From Helicoverpa zea (lineage: Eukaryota; Arthropoda; Insecta; Lepidoptera; Noctuidae), in contig NC_061473.1 in assembly GCF_022581195.2 (NCBI RefSeq), positions 9,610,001 through 9,674,000 on the forward strand: 64,000 bases of DNA, in the 5' to 3' direction. The translations under genes and the position numbers were made by a program. Positions within the stretch are counted from its first letter, which is position 1. Each line of letters opens with the position of its first letter. Under the pieces are notes generated by a model. The model saw only the letters and a program-made list of their open reading frames with translations. It did not search any database and was not told where the DNA came from. Shown piece by piece: positions 1-11,866 of this stretch.

Positions 1-182
1 ATTGCGTCTTGTATTCTCTAGCTGTGTACTCGACTTGTCGGGAATTTAGTAATGGCTTTAGAAAGAAGTCATTATTTGCTCATTATTACAATTTTCAGAA
101 TTAATTCAATTATAAAAAGAAACTTTTTCTGTCCTGTTTCTGATTTGAACTATTCTTAACTAACTCACGTTATATTGGTGGG

Positions 183-391
183 TTCTGGCTGCCATTCCAA
201 TATCTCTGCAATCGTTATGCTAGGAAGTCTGAAAACCAGTCCTACATAGGGATATTGGGTTGCCCGGGTAACTGGGTTGAGGAGGTCAGATAAGCAGTCT
301 TTCTTTGTAAAAGACTGGTACTCAGCTGCATCCGGTTAGACTGGAAGCCAACTCCAACATAGTTGGAAAAAAGCTAAGAAGATGATGATGA
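183..391 (+). repeat. Short interspersed repeat 'L' (LINE 3'-end-like)
   Basis: First of about a dozen copies of one family, called L here. In + orientation it runs through a 'cagtcgttacgggtagtc'-type stretch, 'gggttgcccgggtaactggg', 'ccccaacatagttgggaaaa', and ends in a GATGAT run. The variable left end and constant microsatellite tail are what is expected of 5'-truncated LINE 3' ends; an RTE-like source is my inference. This copy is diverged and ends in GATGATGATG at about 380-390. Confidence 0.6.
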
Positions 392-680
392 CTTTTGAAT
401 TATTTTTAAAAACTTTACTCTCATCGTTTATCGACACTTACTATTAAAAGCATGAGGTGTTAATAACTCAACCACCTAATAAATAAAGCCTTAACCAACA
501 AACCAACTAATAACCAGCTAAATTCCGTCCCAATAAATCAAATAGTTAAATTACATCACCATTGTAGCCAACAAACACCAGTCCCGCCTCATACGGCTTT
601 ATTGCATCCCACACATCACGCGACAAAATTGAAACAATCCGTTACAGGGTTAATAAAAGGCCAACCGACATTAATCGTCG
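392..680. other. AT-rich stretch without recognised feature
   Basis: No gene, RNA or repeat recognised between two oppositely oriented copies of repeat L. Confidence 0.5.
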
Positions 681-985
681 GTCATCATCCTCCGAGCCTT
701 TTTCCCAACTATGTTGGGGTCGGCTTCCAGTCTAACCGGATTCAGCTGAGTACCAGTGCTTTACAAGAAGCGACTGCCTATCTGACCTCCTCAACCCAGT
801 TACCCGGGCAACCCGATACCCCTTGGTTAGACTGGTGTCAGACTTACTGGCTTCTGACTACCCGTAACGACTGCCAAGGATGTTCAATGACAGCCGGGAC
901 CTACAGTTTAACGTGCCATCCGAAACACAGCCAATGGTGTCTAAGATATACTTAGAAAGTACATTAATCGTCGGTAACCCGGCTA
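681..985 (-). repeat. Repeat L copy, minus orientation
   Basis: A well-preserved L copy read on the - strand: the CATCATC end is at 681 and the 'gttggggtcggcttcc' core follows. It extends further 5' than most copies, to the 'cgtgccatccgaaacac' part. The open frame across it (602-955, +) is a by-product of the repeat and not a gene. Confidence 0.65.
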
Positions 986-1489
986 AATTAAATACCGTTG
1001 TTAACTAGCGACATGCGACAAAAAATCGCAGCGTTTGTGTTTTTGGTAGCGGTTTTTGTGGTCAGTTGCAATTGCAGGGTTGGTTAACACTGAGGTTTTT
1101 TGTTTTGGTAAAAATAATCATGTGTATAGGTTTCCTCTTAGAAACCCTCTCCTTATCTAGATAAAACCCTTTTTTTTTCTTTCCACTTAACATAGATTAC
1201 AATTTAGATAGTACATCCATCTCTATCACGACTTTAATTAAATCGGTCCAGCTTTTTATAAAGTGACAAATAAGAATAACTCCCTTTTATTAATTATATT
1301 AGTAAAAAGATTCAGGCAGTTCTCGTCGCCTCGTCGTCAAAAATGACGTAGGTCAAATACCTAAACTAATTATTGTACATAATTATTTGTCAGACTAATT
1401 TGGAAAAGCAATTTATGTACCTACCAGTCAAATTCATCTTCAATCGCCCATCGTACACAACAAAACTACTCCCACACACACACTAAACA
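986..1489. other. No gene seen
   Basis: AT-rich DNA with short A/T runs. No ORF with plausible composition and no repeat that I recognise. Confidence 0.5.
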
Positions 1490-1684
1490 CAGACTAAACA
1501 GTCGGCCGATAGTTGTCCCGAGGGTTTGCAAAAAGTTTTCAAAGAAAATTGTGTATTCAAAGTTTTTAGTAGGCCCAATACCGGTCAAATATCTGATCGT
1601 TGTAATGTGCGTACTACCATTCATCTTCATACTGATTGATGAGCCCAAACAAACTATCGGCCGACTAAATATTTGCTGTATGCG
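1490..1684. mobile_element. Foldback element 'F', short copy
   Basis: Both ends carry the same inverted sequence: 'cagtcggccgatagttg' near 1500 and its complement 'aaactatcggccgact' near 1650-1670. The right arm also holds 'tgagcccaaacaaac'. The family (F here) recurs at 13.1, 20.2, 22.7, 51.7 and 63.0 kb. No transposase is encoded, so it is non-autonomous and its superfamily is undetermined. Confidence 0.6.
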
Positions 1685-2117
1685 GGTACTCTAATACCTC
1701 CCTAAATGATGTTATTCAAGTTTAAATGGCTTTCAACTAAGTTTCGGAATAAATCAGAAGGATTAGTCAAAGCCCTTTCTGATCGAGTTTGGCATCCAAA
1801 AGTTTTTTTAAGGATTGTAAAAGACAAAACAAAAGAATAAATGAGGTATTAGTCGGAGCTTAGGGCTGTAGGATTATTTGAAAGACTTTTCCGCGGCTCT
1901 GGAAATAAATTGTGAAAACAGACTAGTTTTATTATGTAAAAGTCTGCAAATCCGTTGGGTTCTAGTTAAAATAGGATTAGTTCGTGGTCATGTTTATAAA
2001 TAGCTGAAAAAATATACTCACTTCTTCTATTTCGCGGGGAAAATATATCCTATACTTAAACACATCTCTAAGGTATATCTTGGTACCAAATTTCTTACAA
2101 ATCGGAACAGCCGATTT
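1685..2117. other. No gene seen
   Basis: AT-rich, no supported feature. Confidence 0.5.
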
Positions 2118-3145
2118 TTATTTTATTTATTTATTTATTCTTAGAGAAGGCTTACGGACTAATCACAATATTATAAGTAACATATTATATAACTAAATTG
2201 CCAACAACAAGCCTCCACAGATAATTTCAACCTATCGATATTTACAACAATATGTTACAGTCTTTATAACATAATTTAACATATTAACAATTTAACATAA
2301 TGTTACAGTCTTTATACCCTAGATACCTTCAGTTTGATTACAATTGCTAGCCAGTTACATTATTTACAATTTTATTTAAAATCATTCGCAAAAGAACAGT
2401 TTTGCCAAACGTCGCCTTACTACGTTAGACTTTGTGCAAAAAAGGTCTATGTCGAGATCCCGGGGTAGTGAATTAAAACTACGTGCACTACGTGAGAAGA
2501 ACGCGTTACGTCTATACTTCGTGGAAGCAAAAGGTACGTGAAGCAGCGGTCGCTGTCGGAAACCAATGTGATTGGTACGCAGTTGTACTTTTCCTAGTAG
2601 TTCAGGAGAGTCGACCGCTCCATTCGCGATATTTATCAATAAACATACGTCATTGATTTCACGCCTTTTTTCCAGGGGTAAAAAGTGGTACCTCTTACAA
2701 CGATGAACATAATCATCCGACCATTGCTGTGCCTTGTAATCTAAATATCTTAGAAATTTACGCTGAACCCCTTCAATGCTTGTCTTATATATTGCATATT
2801 GTGGGTTCCAAACCTGGGACGCATACTCCAAGTGACTGCGTACGTATGAGCAGTATAATATCTTAATAGGCTTTAATGATCGAAAACAGGCTGTAGTTCT
2901 GATTATGAATCCAAGGGCTCTGAATGCTTTATTCACAATAATATCAATATGTTGGTCATATAGTAACTTACTATCTTGTGTGATTCCAAGATCTTTCATT
3001 GTTCCAACTTTGCTGATGATTTCACTGTTAATCGTATATTTGGAATCTATTACATATTTTCGACGTGTGAAGGCCACATGATAACATTTTGCTACATTTA
3101 ATTGGAGCTTATTGCATGTGCAGTATGCAGAAAATCTGTTAAGGT
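2118..3145 (-). pseudogene. LINE fragment: reverse-transcriptase thumb and C-terminal region, 5'-truncated
   Basis: Read on the - strand, an open frame of 231 codons (3077 to 2382) matches the part of non-LTR retrotransposon ORF2 that follows the catalytic domain. It has a 'KDLGITQDSKL' turn, 'LGFIIRT', the 'VRSHLEYASQVWNP' segment common to insect LINEs, and a C-terminal 'RNAFFSRSARSFNSLP' block. Upstream the frame continues to about 3145 (Cys-rich 'CTCNKLQLNVAKC') before a stop, so endonuclease and RT catalytic motifs are missing. The noncoding tail ends in a TTTA tandem at 2118-2142, the expected 3' tail for this orientation. It is a dead copy; the clade (CR1/Jockey group) is an inference. 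Confidence 0.75.
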
Positions 3146-6100
3146 GTTAAGGTTTTTCGTGAAAGAAACTCGATTACGCATTTAGGGTGGTCCTGATTAC
3201 GTTGAAAACAAAATGTTTTCATATATTTACTTTGTAGATGTCAGATTTTCTGGATTCTGAATACTCATAAAGCCGGGAAAAAATATTCAAATAACAGCCT
3301 ATTATAAAATATTCAAATACCAGCCTATTATAAAATCTAGATCACTTCAAGATCTCATCACACTGACCTAGATAGAACGCTACCCCATTTACTTACCAAC
3401 AAAAACTTAAGACCCTATATCTTGGCGACAACATTAAGCCGTATGGAAATATACGGTTATTTTTATTTTTGATACATACAATGTTTAAAAGATAAATACA
3501 AAACAGTTAGTAATGCTACTTACAGGTTTCTCTTTTTAACTTAATTGTGTATAGCATGCGAAACGAAAGGACTATAAATACAATGTACAATTTTTTTTTT
3601 TTTATTAGAAGCAATGCTTAAATCTACTATATTATGTTTTAAAAATGATAACACAAACAAACAATGATTATTATTATAATACCAAATATCGTTGACAGAT
3701 ATCTCAAATAACCCGAACGCCTCGATAGTTCCTTCCTAACTGATCGTTTTTATCACTTATTTGACCTACAAGAAGGTTCCTGACCTACCTGCATTATAGC
3801 ATCTCCGCTGTTTCCTTACTCCACTGTTAAAACGTACGACCAAATAGTTGCGTGTCACCGCGGCACAATGAATGGCCGGCCTTATTGCAGGAATAAATCA
3901 GCTTAGTGCTGCAGCGCTGTAAAATTATAACCGTCTAGTGGTAATGAGCTTTTTTTTTTATTTGTGTAAAGTGCGTTTTTTGCTTGTCCCCCGGATTAGA
4001 CCTAATTTCATTGTTAAACCCATTAACTATTTGAGTTTTTAAAGATACTGGACCAAAGAATATACATTTAATTTTAATTTATTATATTAGTTTCTGTTCC
4101 AATTATTCATTATTTTGTTTTAACAGCATTTAAATAAACAGGAGTAGGCTTTTTTTGCTTGTCCCCAGCTGAATTCGTATGATTGGATCAAGAATATTTC
4201 GCGATTTTTCTACGGACGATATACTTTTTTTAAGGGGTTTAGTTTCTAAATGTCATCATTTAATAATATTCATCAATTCATTTGTAATATTCTGGCTTAT
4301 TTACATAAAAAAAACGTATAAAACTACGATGATGAAATTTTGATCCATCCTGAACATTCAGTATTGTGACCGCATTTTATAGTACTTTAAGCCACAATTT
4401 TTGGGTCCTAATACTTTGAAACAGGCACTACTTAGACATACTACTTGTTTTTACTTTACTTTACTATTAAAGTCAAAAGGATTTTGAGGAACGTAGACGT
4501 TTTGTTGCTGGCTCCGTACAAGAACGGAATTTATGTTCAGATTTGTGTTTGAATTTTACTACAGCGTAACCAAATATTAGGACTGCTGTTTATTTCTAGA
4601 AACCGCCATTTCTTTAAGTTACTGTTTAAAATGACATCAAATGGAAAAGAACTACAAGTAATTATTTATATTTTTTTTTTAATCGGCAAGTATGAAAATG
4701 TGACTTCCGTTTTGTGACCAAATCTATGGTCACATACGGGCTGAGCTCAAAGTCACAACATGACTGATCCTATAAAATTAAGTTTACATGGAAACAGTGA
4801 TGTTGTTTCAGAAATTCAGAATAATAGTTTTCTGTGGGGATCAATTTTATTTTATTCATGTTTACAATCTTTATGTAAACGAGGTACAATATTTTTTTGT
4901 TATTATTTGTTCCATTATTGAAAAGATATAGTATTTCTTGATTATTATTAAATGTTGATCTGGAATATTACATAATTATAATAATAGCGTCCATGTAGAT
5001 GAAGCTTTATACTTTTCAGACGTTCAGTTGCGTGACTGTCCCTGTTTTCTATTTGAAACAAAAAAATATTTAAAATTCTTTATAAAATACTGTTTTGTTC
5101 TGTTTTCGCTCGATGGACAGGAATTTAATTTTGATTCATAACTAGGGATCAGTGCAGAAATATATTTTTATTATAGCTTAATATTTTAAAAAATAATATC
5201 CGATGTGCATCAAAAGTCACATAATTGAAATTGAAGTTTGATTTTTGTTATAAAACGTTCAAAGAATTGTCGTGTATTGTGTTTTTTCCTTTTGACAAGA
5301 TTGTTTTCTTTAATTAGTAATAAAAATATTAATAATATTTTGTGTAGTTTTTTGTTAATATCATACTCAATAGAGTCACATTCTGGAAGTGATCACGTAG
5401 CTTTTTCCATTATGTATTCGGATATTTATTATTCTAGCTATATTTTTGGCGTTCCAACTTAATTTTCGTTAATTTCAATCTATACACTATTTAAAAATAA
5501 AAAAAAGTTGCCATAAATTAGACTTTTTTTTAAAAACTAAGTTTTATACATGTTGACACAAATAAAAAAAAAAGCTCTTTTAGCTTGCTGCAGCGGATTT
5601 TTTGCCATAAACATCGTTGCTCTTTTGTTATGTAGGAAAATGTTTAAAAAGTATTGAAAATGTGATTTATTTTGCTTGGTGTATGTACAAACTGACAGCC
5701 TTCTTGGTAAGAATGGTTGTCAGACTTTCTGGCTAGGTACACGGTTCGTTTAAAATTCAAGGATATAAAAATCACTACAGGGACCCACGATTTATATTTC
5801 TTCCCAAATACGATGGATATCGTTATAATATTGGAGGCTGTCTTTTGATTTTGAGGTTCGAAAAGTGCTGATTTATCAGCCTAATTTGAATAAACGCTTT
5901 TTAAGTTTGAAATATTGATAGCCAGGTATCCGAAGACAGACCTCGTCAAGCGTTGCTTAACCTCATAATCGATTGAACTGTTTGGTTGTTACTTAGCAAC
6001 AAGCACCTAGATCGAATAATTTATATCAATGTGAAAGTCTATGAAATCAAACAAACTTTTACTTAATTCTAAAATAGCAATAATACTCCTTTCGACTCCA

Positions 6101-7381
6101 GAAACATTTGAAAACAAAACTATTTTACTAACCGCAGGATTTTGCCAAAACTCCGGCTTAACGGGGTCGATCCCTAAACGATTTGAATACCTTTTATTGG
6201 TTTTGTAATAATGTTGTACTACCTATTTATTTGGCCGTGGTTTTCTGTATTCTATATAACGACATCTATAAACCGTGTTGTTATTGCATTAAAATAATTA
6301 CTAAGATGGGCCAACTAACTTCATTCAGTCTAAATACCTACCTGAAAACATTTTGTTGATCTTCATAATGGGCCTAAGTTTAGATTCAGAACGTTTAGGT
6401 TCAATGACCTTTATTGGCCTTTTTATTGACTTACAGAAGTGACGAGTCTTCTCAAACAGAATGCCACCACGCCTGCTTAAGGTGGATTGGCGATTTCAAA
6501 CTTTTCTTCAAGATTTTTTCCTTCATGTCAAATCAGTCTCTAGTCGTTTTTCCGCGGTTTCATCTACGTCCTTTGGGAACTACTGCCAGTACATTAAATA
6601 TGCGTTACTCGGGATGAGTGTAGCTCGTCTCTTAAACATATCCTTATTTTAGACGAAATTAGTATAGATTGGTAAAAAATATATTTCCCTGACTTGCAGT
6701 CGAACCTACTACTACTACTACTCATACTTCAGAAGCAGGTTCTTTTACATACCTTTGATTCTCTAAAGCTTTTCATTTTAATACAGAAAAAATACACTCC
6801 GAAACTTTAAAATATATTCCTAAAATCACAAAATCGCCTTCAAGAATTTCACCAAATATTGCAGTAGCGTTGGTATATAAAATATGGAGGTATATAATAT
6901 TATATTTAGTTGAATAATTCATGTGCTTGCTTATGTAAAGACGACACGGCGACGAGACGGGATATCGCGATTATACTGTATGAATATTTATACATAGTGA
7001 GATACTGAATATTCCTGAAAAAATACAGATTTTGTGTAGGGGTATTTTTGGTGTTTAGTTCATGGAGAAAATGGTTTTATTTTATAGATGGGAAGACAGT
7101 ACTGTTTTTGTGATTTTCTTAATATTCATATTTAGAGATGGAAATGTAGCTATTAATTTGAATTCCCAAGTACGAGTATGAGGATCATATTCCTATGGGG
7201 TAGCTTTTCTTATTTATAAGTACGTTATATTTAAATGAGTCTTGGGCACTAACGAGTTAGTGAATGTAAAGGAAAAAATCTGGAATTTAAACACTGAAAG
7301 CGCTAATTTTGTTTATTATTGTCATCAGCTTTTTACAATATTATGGAACAAAATCTTCTAAAATAGGTTAATAATAAAGAT
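3146..7381. other. 4.2 kb AT-rich non-coding stretch with repeat relics
   Basis: No gene or exon recognised. Relics: about 3695-3830 is a diverged piece of repeat P (see 7928 and 17590); 5930-6010 contains a 'caagcgttgcttaacc' repeat also seen near 8390 and 16520; 6410-6660 contains a decayed copy of a common moth repeat with 'ccgcggttt' and 'gggaactactgcc'. A short CTA tandem lies at 6708-6723. The small open frames here have no coding-like composition. Confidence 0.5.
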
Positions 7382-7600
7382 ATCATCATCAGCCTATCGC
7401 AGTCCACTGCTGGACATAGGCCTCTCCAAGTGCACGCCACTGAGATCAATTTTCGACTTCTCGCATCCAGCTCCTGCCAGCCGTCTTGCGCAAGTCATCA
7501 CTCCACCGTGCCTGAGGACGTCCTACACTACGTTTGCCGAGGCGTGGTCTCCACTCTAGAACTCGTTTACCCCAACGGTTATCGGTTCTTCGGCTAATAT
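7382..7600 (-). repeat. LINE 3'-end repeat 'S' (ATC-tailed), longer copy
   Basis: Starts with 'tcatcatcagcctatcgcag', then 'tccactgctggacatagg' and 'gtgcacgccactgagatc'. The ATC run at the left marks the 3' tail of a LINE lying on the - strand. Two 70-bp copies with clear target duplications lie at 27.73 and 41.77 kb. This copy extends about 150 bp further into what looks like decayed coding sequence. Confidence 0.6.
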
Positions 7601-7927
7601 AAATAACGGATTCGGATAAAGATATAGCTCACTGAATTTAACATAACGCCTTTATTAACTTTTTCCGTATGTAAAACAGCATTACTAATCACCACCTTCG
7701 CGTTCGGTTCATAAGCATTAATTTTTCACACATATCCTGCAAACAAAACAAAGAAACATACGCCTACATATTATACCTACACACACATGTATATATCATT
7801 GTATGTACCTATATCGCGAATTTCGGTAACACAAAATACGCAAATAAGTTATTCCACACAGACGTAACCGCGGGCAGAGCTAGTTAATATGTAAGGAGGT
7901 ACTGTCTAAACATTTAATGAACACAGA
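7601..7927. other. No gene seen
   Basis: AT-rich; contains a degenerate 'cgcgggcagagctagt' repeat end at about 7865-7885. Confidence 0.45.
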
Positions 7928-8215
7928 AACCATGGAGAACAAAATAACCAGCAGAGATGTCGTAACGCAAAATCTCCTAAGAAAGTAGCGCAACAAAATG
8001 CGGGTGTTCAGGGAACGAGGAACGTTATAGTACCGCCCTTACCTTCTATGGAACAAAATAATATCACCAATCAATCAAGACCAATTTGACAGATTTCTTT
8101 TGATTTGACAAGGAACCCGAACGCCTTGTTAGTTCTAGTAACTGATCACGCCTACAGTACGTTGCTTGACCTACAAGAAGGCGCCTGACCTACCTCCCTT
8201 ATGGCATGTCCGCTA
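7928..8215 (-). repeat. Repeat 'P' copy, minus orientation
   Basis: Contains, in reverse, the modules shared with 15.64-16.16 kb and 17.59-18.05 kb: a 'ttctccatgg' end (seen here as ccatggagaac at 7930), the 'aaaatgcgggtg' module, and 'aacccgaacgc' next to 'gatca' and 'gacctacaagaaggcgcc'. It encodes nothing. The element class is unknown. Confidence 0.5.
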
Positions 8216-8364
8216 TATTTCCTTTTTCCGTGACAGAGACTCAAAACAAGAGATACATTTACGTTATAATGGTTGCAAATGGGATTTTAGGTAGGTATCT
8301 TCTAAGAACAGATTTTAACCTTACTGGTACAGTTAGTAGTAGAGTAGGTGGTCAGGGCTACGTT

Positions 8365-8657
8365 ACAGTCACAGTAAACGATCATAAGGTTAAGCAACGC
8401 TTGGTGCGGTCTTTCCATGGATGGGATCTTCTCATGACGAGTTCCTCCATGTTAGGAAGGCACATCAAATTGTTGTATCCCAGCTGTCATTTGAACATCT
8501 TTTGCAGTCACTATGGATAGTCAGAAGTTAGAAACACTGACAATAATTCTTACCAAGGAGTTCAAATAAGCAGTTGCTAAATGTAGCACTGATATTCAGA
8601 TAGACCGTTTCAGACTGGAAGCCGACCTGGACTTTGGGAAAAGGCTAGGAAGATGAT
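8365..8657 (+). repeat. Degenerate repeats including an L copy
   Basis: 8365-8415 holds the 'aagcaacgcttgg' repeat. About 8485-8657 is a heavily diverged L copy ending 'gggaaaaggctaggaagatgat'. Confidence 0.45.
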
Positions 8658-9828
8658 TATTTACTTGTCACACATCTATGTATAATTGGTAAATTGGCGT
8701 AATATTTGGTATGATGATTTCATGTACTGTCAGCTGTGAAGGTACCTCTCAGAAATAAATAAATAACACAGTATAAATTCCTAATATCCACTATTTTATG
8801 CAGCAAACATGCTACCCACATTTGCATGTCCCTTCTGACCCCATCTGTGTACAATCTAATTAATAGCGAGATCCTAAGATTACACCCGTTGTCAGACTGC
8901 TAAGCTTCAGACAATGTACTCTGGCTTATGTGTAGGTAGTATATACTGTAGGTGTGGTCTGATTTATATGGATAATATCCAGGATAGATTTACATGATAA
9001 AGCTGTAGGTACTTATCTACTACTATTTTAAATCTGAAGAGTTCGTTTGATTGTTTGGTTGGACGTGCTAATCTCAGGAACTTCTGGGTTTATTTTATAA
9101 AATCTTTCACAGTTAAATAGGCTAGTAGTAAATTGAAGATAACATTTTAGAGGCTCGCTTTTTTGTAATTATAGGCTGAAACATGTTCCACTGCTGTTTA
9201 TCCACTCATTTGAAAAAAGTCCAATGGGTATTAAGACCAAATATTTGCATGACATAATATACTACCTAACAATTTATCATTTTAATACATAACAAATCCG
9301 CTTGGGCACAGCTACCTACAATCTAAATACAGTCAACAAAAAAAGATCATAACAAAAATATCCAATAACAATCCCAAAAAAACGTAACGTTAACCCTCCA
9401 CAGACCACAAAAAGGTACAACCACACCTTCAATTCAATTATTCTACCCATTAAAAGATTTCCACACATGGCCTTCAAAAAAACTGCATTTTAAAACGTTA
9501 CCCCCGTGCGGGAAGTCGGGGAAAATGTAGGTTGGCACCATAATGAAGCTTGGGTTACATAAATCCACGTCAAAAGATGTTTTTTAGCTAAAAGTGCTTC
9601 CGACACGAAACGTGGCGGACGCATAAAGAATGCAGGAGGTCAGTTATAGGGTTGTCTATGGATTAAAAATGTTTTTGACAGGTTTTGTAACTGTCAATGT
9701 CAAAATGATGAGTGTGTGTGTATCGTGTGTATTTGTGGCATTGTAGCTGAAGAATGGTTGCACTCATTTTGACTTAGTTTTTTTTAACATGCTTATATTA
9801 TTATCAGCTTCACTTGTAACTAACTATG
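8658..9828. other. No gene seen
   Basis: AT-rich unique-looking DNA. No ORF, RNA or repeat that I can support. Confidence 0.45.
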
Positions 9829-10799
9829 TATATGTTATGGACCAAGTGATAAATTGGGCAGTATACATAATGCCCGGTCATTATGAATAATGCCCAATAT
9901 GAGAGTGCAATTTGATAATAATTATTCAAACAATCAAATTGACCGGGCACTATACATATTGCACGTGACCTTTTGGGCAAAGTAATACAAACATATTTAA
10001 TTTCATTTTTTTTGTTGTTATTGACATTTAACTTAAAATAAACTAAATATAACACATCCCATATCAATTGACAGAGCATAGAAGTAAGCATGCAACATGC
10101 AGCAAGCATGGCTTCTGTCACGGCTCCGGCGCTGCGGGGCTCCGGCGGTCCCATGCGAGCTTATCGTCGCAGATAGTTTTCACGCTCACCACCGCAGCTT
10201 CGGCTTGCTGACCGGCTCAGCCGGCCAGCCTCAGCCGCGGCGGCGAGCGTTTCAACTACCTGCGCCTCAGCTCGCAGGCCGCCTCGCCCCTCCGTGCCTA
10301 CGCGGTTTTGAATTGCACTCTAGGGGTAGGGCAGACAAAACTACGTGGAGTCAGTTTTGCAGCGATTCGTTTTCGTCATTAAGTTCAGTTTTTAATACAA
10401 TGTTTTGAATCCAAATTAAATTCTACCATAAAAAAAACGAGCCAAGAAAAATGAGATCAAGAAAAACGAGGCCGAGTTAGTAAATTAGATGACAATTGTC
10501 CAATTAATAATTTTGTGTACTTATAATTTCCCATTAAAATAGAACATATAATTTAAAACAATAATCATAAAATATGTAGCAAGTAACAGGATTTATTTAT
10601 TAGAACAACTGCCACCAAATATAGCTTTATTATCAAATTGACCAACTATCATGTAGCAATATAATAATGCCCGTGCAATGTGATAAATAATGAAGTTAAG
10701 ATAGTTATTAATCACTTGGCCCGACAAAGCTAGACATTATTCATAATGCTCGGGCATTATCAATAATGCCCGAATTAATCACATGGTCCATAACATATA
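9829..10799. mobile_element. Non-autonomous DNA transposon with subterminal palindromes and a GC-rich core
   Basis: The two ends are inverted copies: 'tatatgttatggaccaagtg' at 9829 and its near-complement ending at 10799 ('cacatggtccataacatata'). Inside each end are short palindromes built on GGGCATTAT/ATAATGCCC (9860-9896 and 10735-10772), plus further shared words ('caaattgacc', 'gcccgtgcaatgtg'). The core (about 10080-10340) is strikingly GC-rich and may be a remnant of coding sequence; it has open frames on both strands but no motif I recognise. The flank is TA-rich, so a TA target duplication is possible but cannot be proven. The superfamily is unknown. Confidence 0.7.
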
Positions 10800-11683
10800 T
10801 AAGATCTCCGATTAGGGTGAAATTTTGCACACGCTCTGAGTTCTGATGACAATACATGACTAGCGCATTCTTTTAGTTTTTTTTCGTTTGAAATATTAAT
10901 GAATCGAGAGTTTTTTTCAGCTGTTTCATAAAAATTAGTCGCTGCCACAGAATATAGAATTTTTGATATAAAAAAATTTGGTCATAATGTAAGGTTTTAT
11001 CAAAAGGTAAATAATTATATTTCATAATTCTTTGTTAATAAATTTTAGCGTATTATGATCAGAAATAAAATCCAAAGTAACTGACCAACATAATTTCACC
11101 CCAACTTGTACAACCAAAGCTAACGAGCAACTATATCGTAAAGCAAAAAACATTTAAAAATCCTTTGTCACCCGGCGTTCATTACGAACGTATTTTACAC
11201 ATGAATTCAACTGCACAGACGTTTTATCGTGTGACTGCAGTTTATAGTTCATTGCTATTAAATTAATTTGGGTTTCTTTGCCTGTTCAATTAAATAATCC
11301 TTACTTATAAAAATCAATAATGCGAAATTACCTCTATCCATCTGACTGTCTGTAGAATTCAGGCCATAACTACTAAATTGTTTCACTTAAATGAAAACAT
11401 AGAATACTTTTAACCGTACCTAGTTTAAACATAGCCAATGTTCAGCGTAGACAGTGTAGCTTCCTTATACACACTTCCTTACACGACAGTAAAATAATTA
11501 TTCATTCATATTCGATTCAGAAATTCCGTTGCCTAATCGATTCAAACGAACAAACAATGAAATCTTTCCTCTTTATATATTTGCAGTATAGACAGGAAAG
11601 AGTTTAACTACTATCTCACTTGATAGCACGCGATGATATGGTCGATGATATGGTCGTTTTCTCGATGAGCTGAAGATTCTTAC
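10800..11683. other. No gene seen
   Basis: AT-rich sequence between the DNA transposon and the candidate minus-strand exon; nothing else recognised. Confidence 0.45.
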
Positions 11684-11866
11684 TGTAGTCAATAAATCTT
11701 CTATTCGCAAAGTGGCAGCCCTACCATAGATGAGCTGACCCGAGGTGGCCGAGGCGTGTATTTCATAATAAGCATCATTCGTTCCTCGTGTGTGGAGGCA
11801 CATTTCATGCATTTCTGACTCGCTGTCCGATTCAATGGCTCTGTTCATGTAACTGTGCTGTTTGCT
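11684..11866 (-). CDS. Candidate coding exon (61 codons), gene unknown
   Basis: On the - strand a pyrimidine-rich acceptor ending 'acgatttcag' is followed by 183 bases open in one frame, then a consensus donor 'gtaagaat'. The exon is exactly 61 codons, so it could be phase 0 at both ends. Its GC content is clearly above the flanks and codon use looks coding. The peptide begins 'SKQHSYMNRAIESDSESEMH', has an acidic Ser/Glu patch, then 'DAYYEIHASATSGQLIYG', and ends 'RIEDLLTT'. I recognise no domain. It lies on the strand opposite the CCP exon at 62.76 kb, so it would be a different gene. Chance ORF or old transposon coding remain possible. Confidence 0.4.

Noticed and set aside
602..955. 117-codon ORF
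   Set aside because: It coincides with a copy of repeat L; equivalent frames appear in other L copies.
10097..10408. 103-codon ORF and opposite-strand ORF in a GC-rich block
   Set aside because: Both lie in the GC-rich core of a non-autonomous transposon, open on both strands, with no domain.
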